A DNA stretch of 64,000 nt from Catellatospora methionotrophica (GTDB taxonomy: Bacteria; Actinomycetota; Actinomycetes; Mycobacteriales; Micromonosporaceae): the NCBI RefSeq assembly GCF_011297335.1, contig NZ_JAAOTJ010000007.1:62001-126000 (forward strand). The letters are read 5' to 3'. Positions within the stretch are counted from its first letter, which is position 1; each line of letters opens with the position of its first letter. Below the pieces are notes generated by a model. It was not told where the DNA came from. It searched no databases and was given only the letters and a program-made list of their open reading frames with translations. The position numbers were made by a program, and so were the translations under genes. Shown piece after piece: positions 62,733-64,000 of this stretch.

Positions 62733-62885
62733 AGGTCCAGAGTAAAACGTGAGACCGCGCGGATCAGCCGCTCTGGACCACAACGCCTGATAATTCGGCG
62801 ACAAAGAGGCTAAGTCCGCTTAAAGCGAGCCGGGGACCGTGATTCTCCCCTCAGCCCCGGATGGGGCGGATGCCGCCGTCGAGTG

Positions 62886-62913
62886 CTTACCCTGAAACTT
62901 AACTTTTGGTAAG
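62886..62913. promoter_or_regulatory. Inverted repeat upstream of citrate synthase
   Basis: CTTACC and GGTAAG face each other 16 bases apart in an AT-richer stretch 30 bases before the citrate synthase start. It may be the operator or the promoter region. It could also be chance. Confidence 0.35.
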
Positions 62914-62942
62914 ACAAGCTCCCGGATAAAGCGAGGGAAGTC

Positions 62943-64000
<1,058 letters not shown>

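Overview
This is a high-GC actinobacterial chromosome segment, most likely from the Micromonosporaceae (Catellatospora, Actinoplanes or Micromonospora type). The inference rests on pervasive G/C third positions, frequent GTG starts, oligoribonuclease of actinobacterial type, lipoprotein L,D-transpeptidases with Ig-like domains, a CBM2-GH6 cellulase, large LuxR (LAL) regulators, CsbD/DUF6131/DUF2795 small proteins and partner-switching (STAS and anti-sigma-kinase-like) proteins. There is no phage, plasmid, transposase or CRISPR signature. It reads as ordinary chromosome with a strong accessory, stress-related flavour.

Layout. 0-4.1 kb: oligoribonuclease, tRNA-His, two tandem secreted L,D-transpeptidase lipoproteins, tRNA-Lys. 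4.1-18.5 kb: a stress block with a transketolase-transaldolase pair, an alpha/beta hydrolase whose end runs into a broken SRPBCC gene, two STAS proteins, an anti-sigma-kinase-like ATPase, a DUF4142 protein, a zinc alcohol dehydrogenase, and a hemerythrin-catalase operon in which the catalase carries a histone-like Lys/Ala tail. 18.5-31.4 kb: methyltransferases, RNA 2',3'-cyclic phosphodiesterase, a repeat-built secreted protein, MFS exporter, LacI regulator, MEDS-domain regulator, GH6 cellulase, agmatinase. 31.5-42 kb: aminopeptidase-AbgT operon, STAS-tailed glutaminase, and a two-gene module of a 1615-residue protein and a DUF4132 protein. 42-48.5 kb: two alkyl-DHAP-synthase-like flavoproteins around glpD, with a lipid kinase and a TetR regulator. 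48.6-56.6 kb: membrane proteins, an island of tiny stress proteins, an LCP cell-wall ligase, a 941-residue LuxR regulator and two tiny secreted proteins. 56.6-64 kb: membrane protein, FAD oxidoreductase, RecD2 helicase, epimerase, deaminase and the start of citrate synthase, which runs off the end.

The main result is a set of promoter-like sequences of the form GTTT-N15/16-GGGTA(A/C/G), the pattern recognised by SigB/SigF-type stress sigma factors. They stand upstream of the anti-sigma-kinase-like gene, the hemerythrin-catalase operon, the MEDS regulator, DUF6131, a 60-residue hydrophilic protein and CsbD, and further upstream of transketolase-transaldolase. Weaker versions stand before DUF4142, the alcohol dehydrogenase, both STAS genes and the alpha/beta hydrolase. 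This suggests that much of the window is one general-stress regulon that includes its own partner-switching regulators. Two other modules deserve attention: the paired alkyl-DHAP-synthase/GlpD/lipid-kinase cluster, which suggests ether-lipid chemistry, and the DUF4132 plus giant-protein pair.
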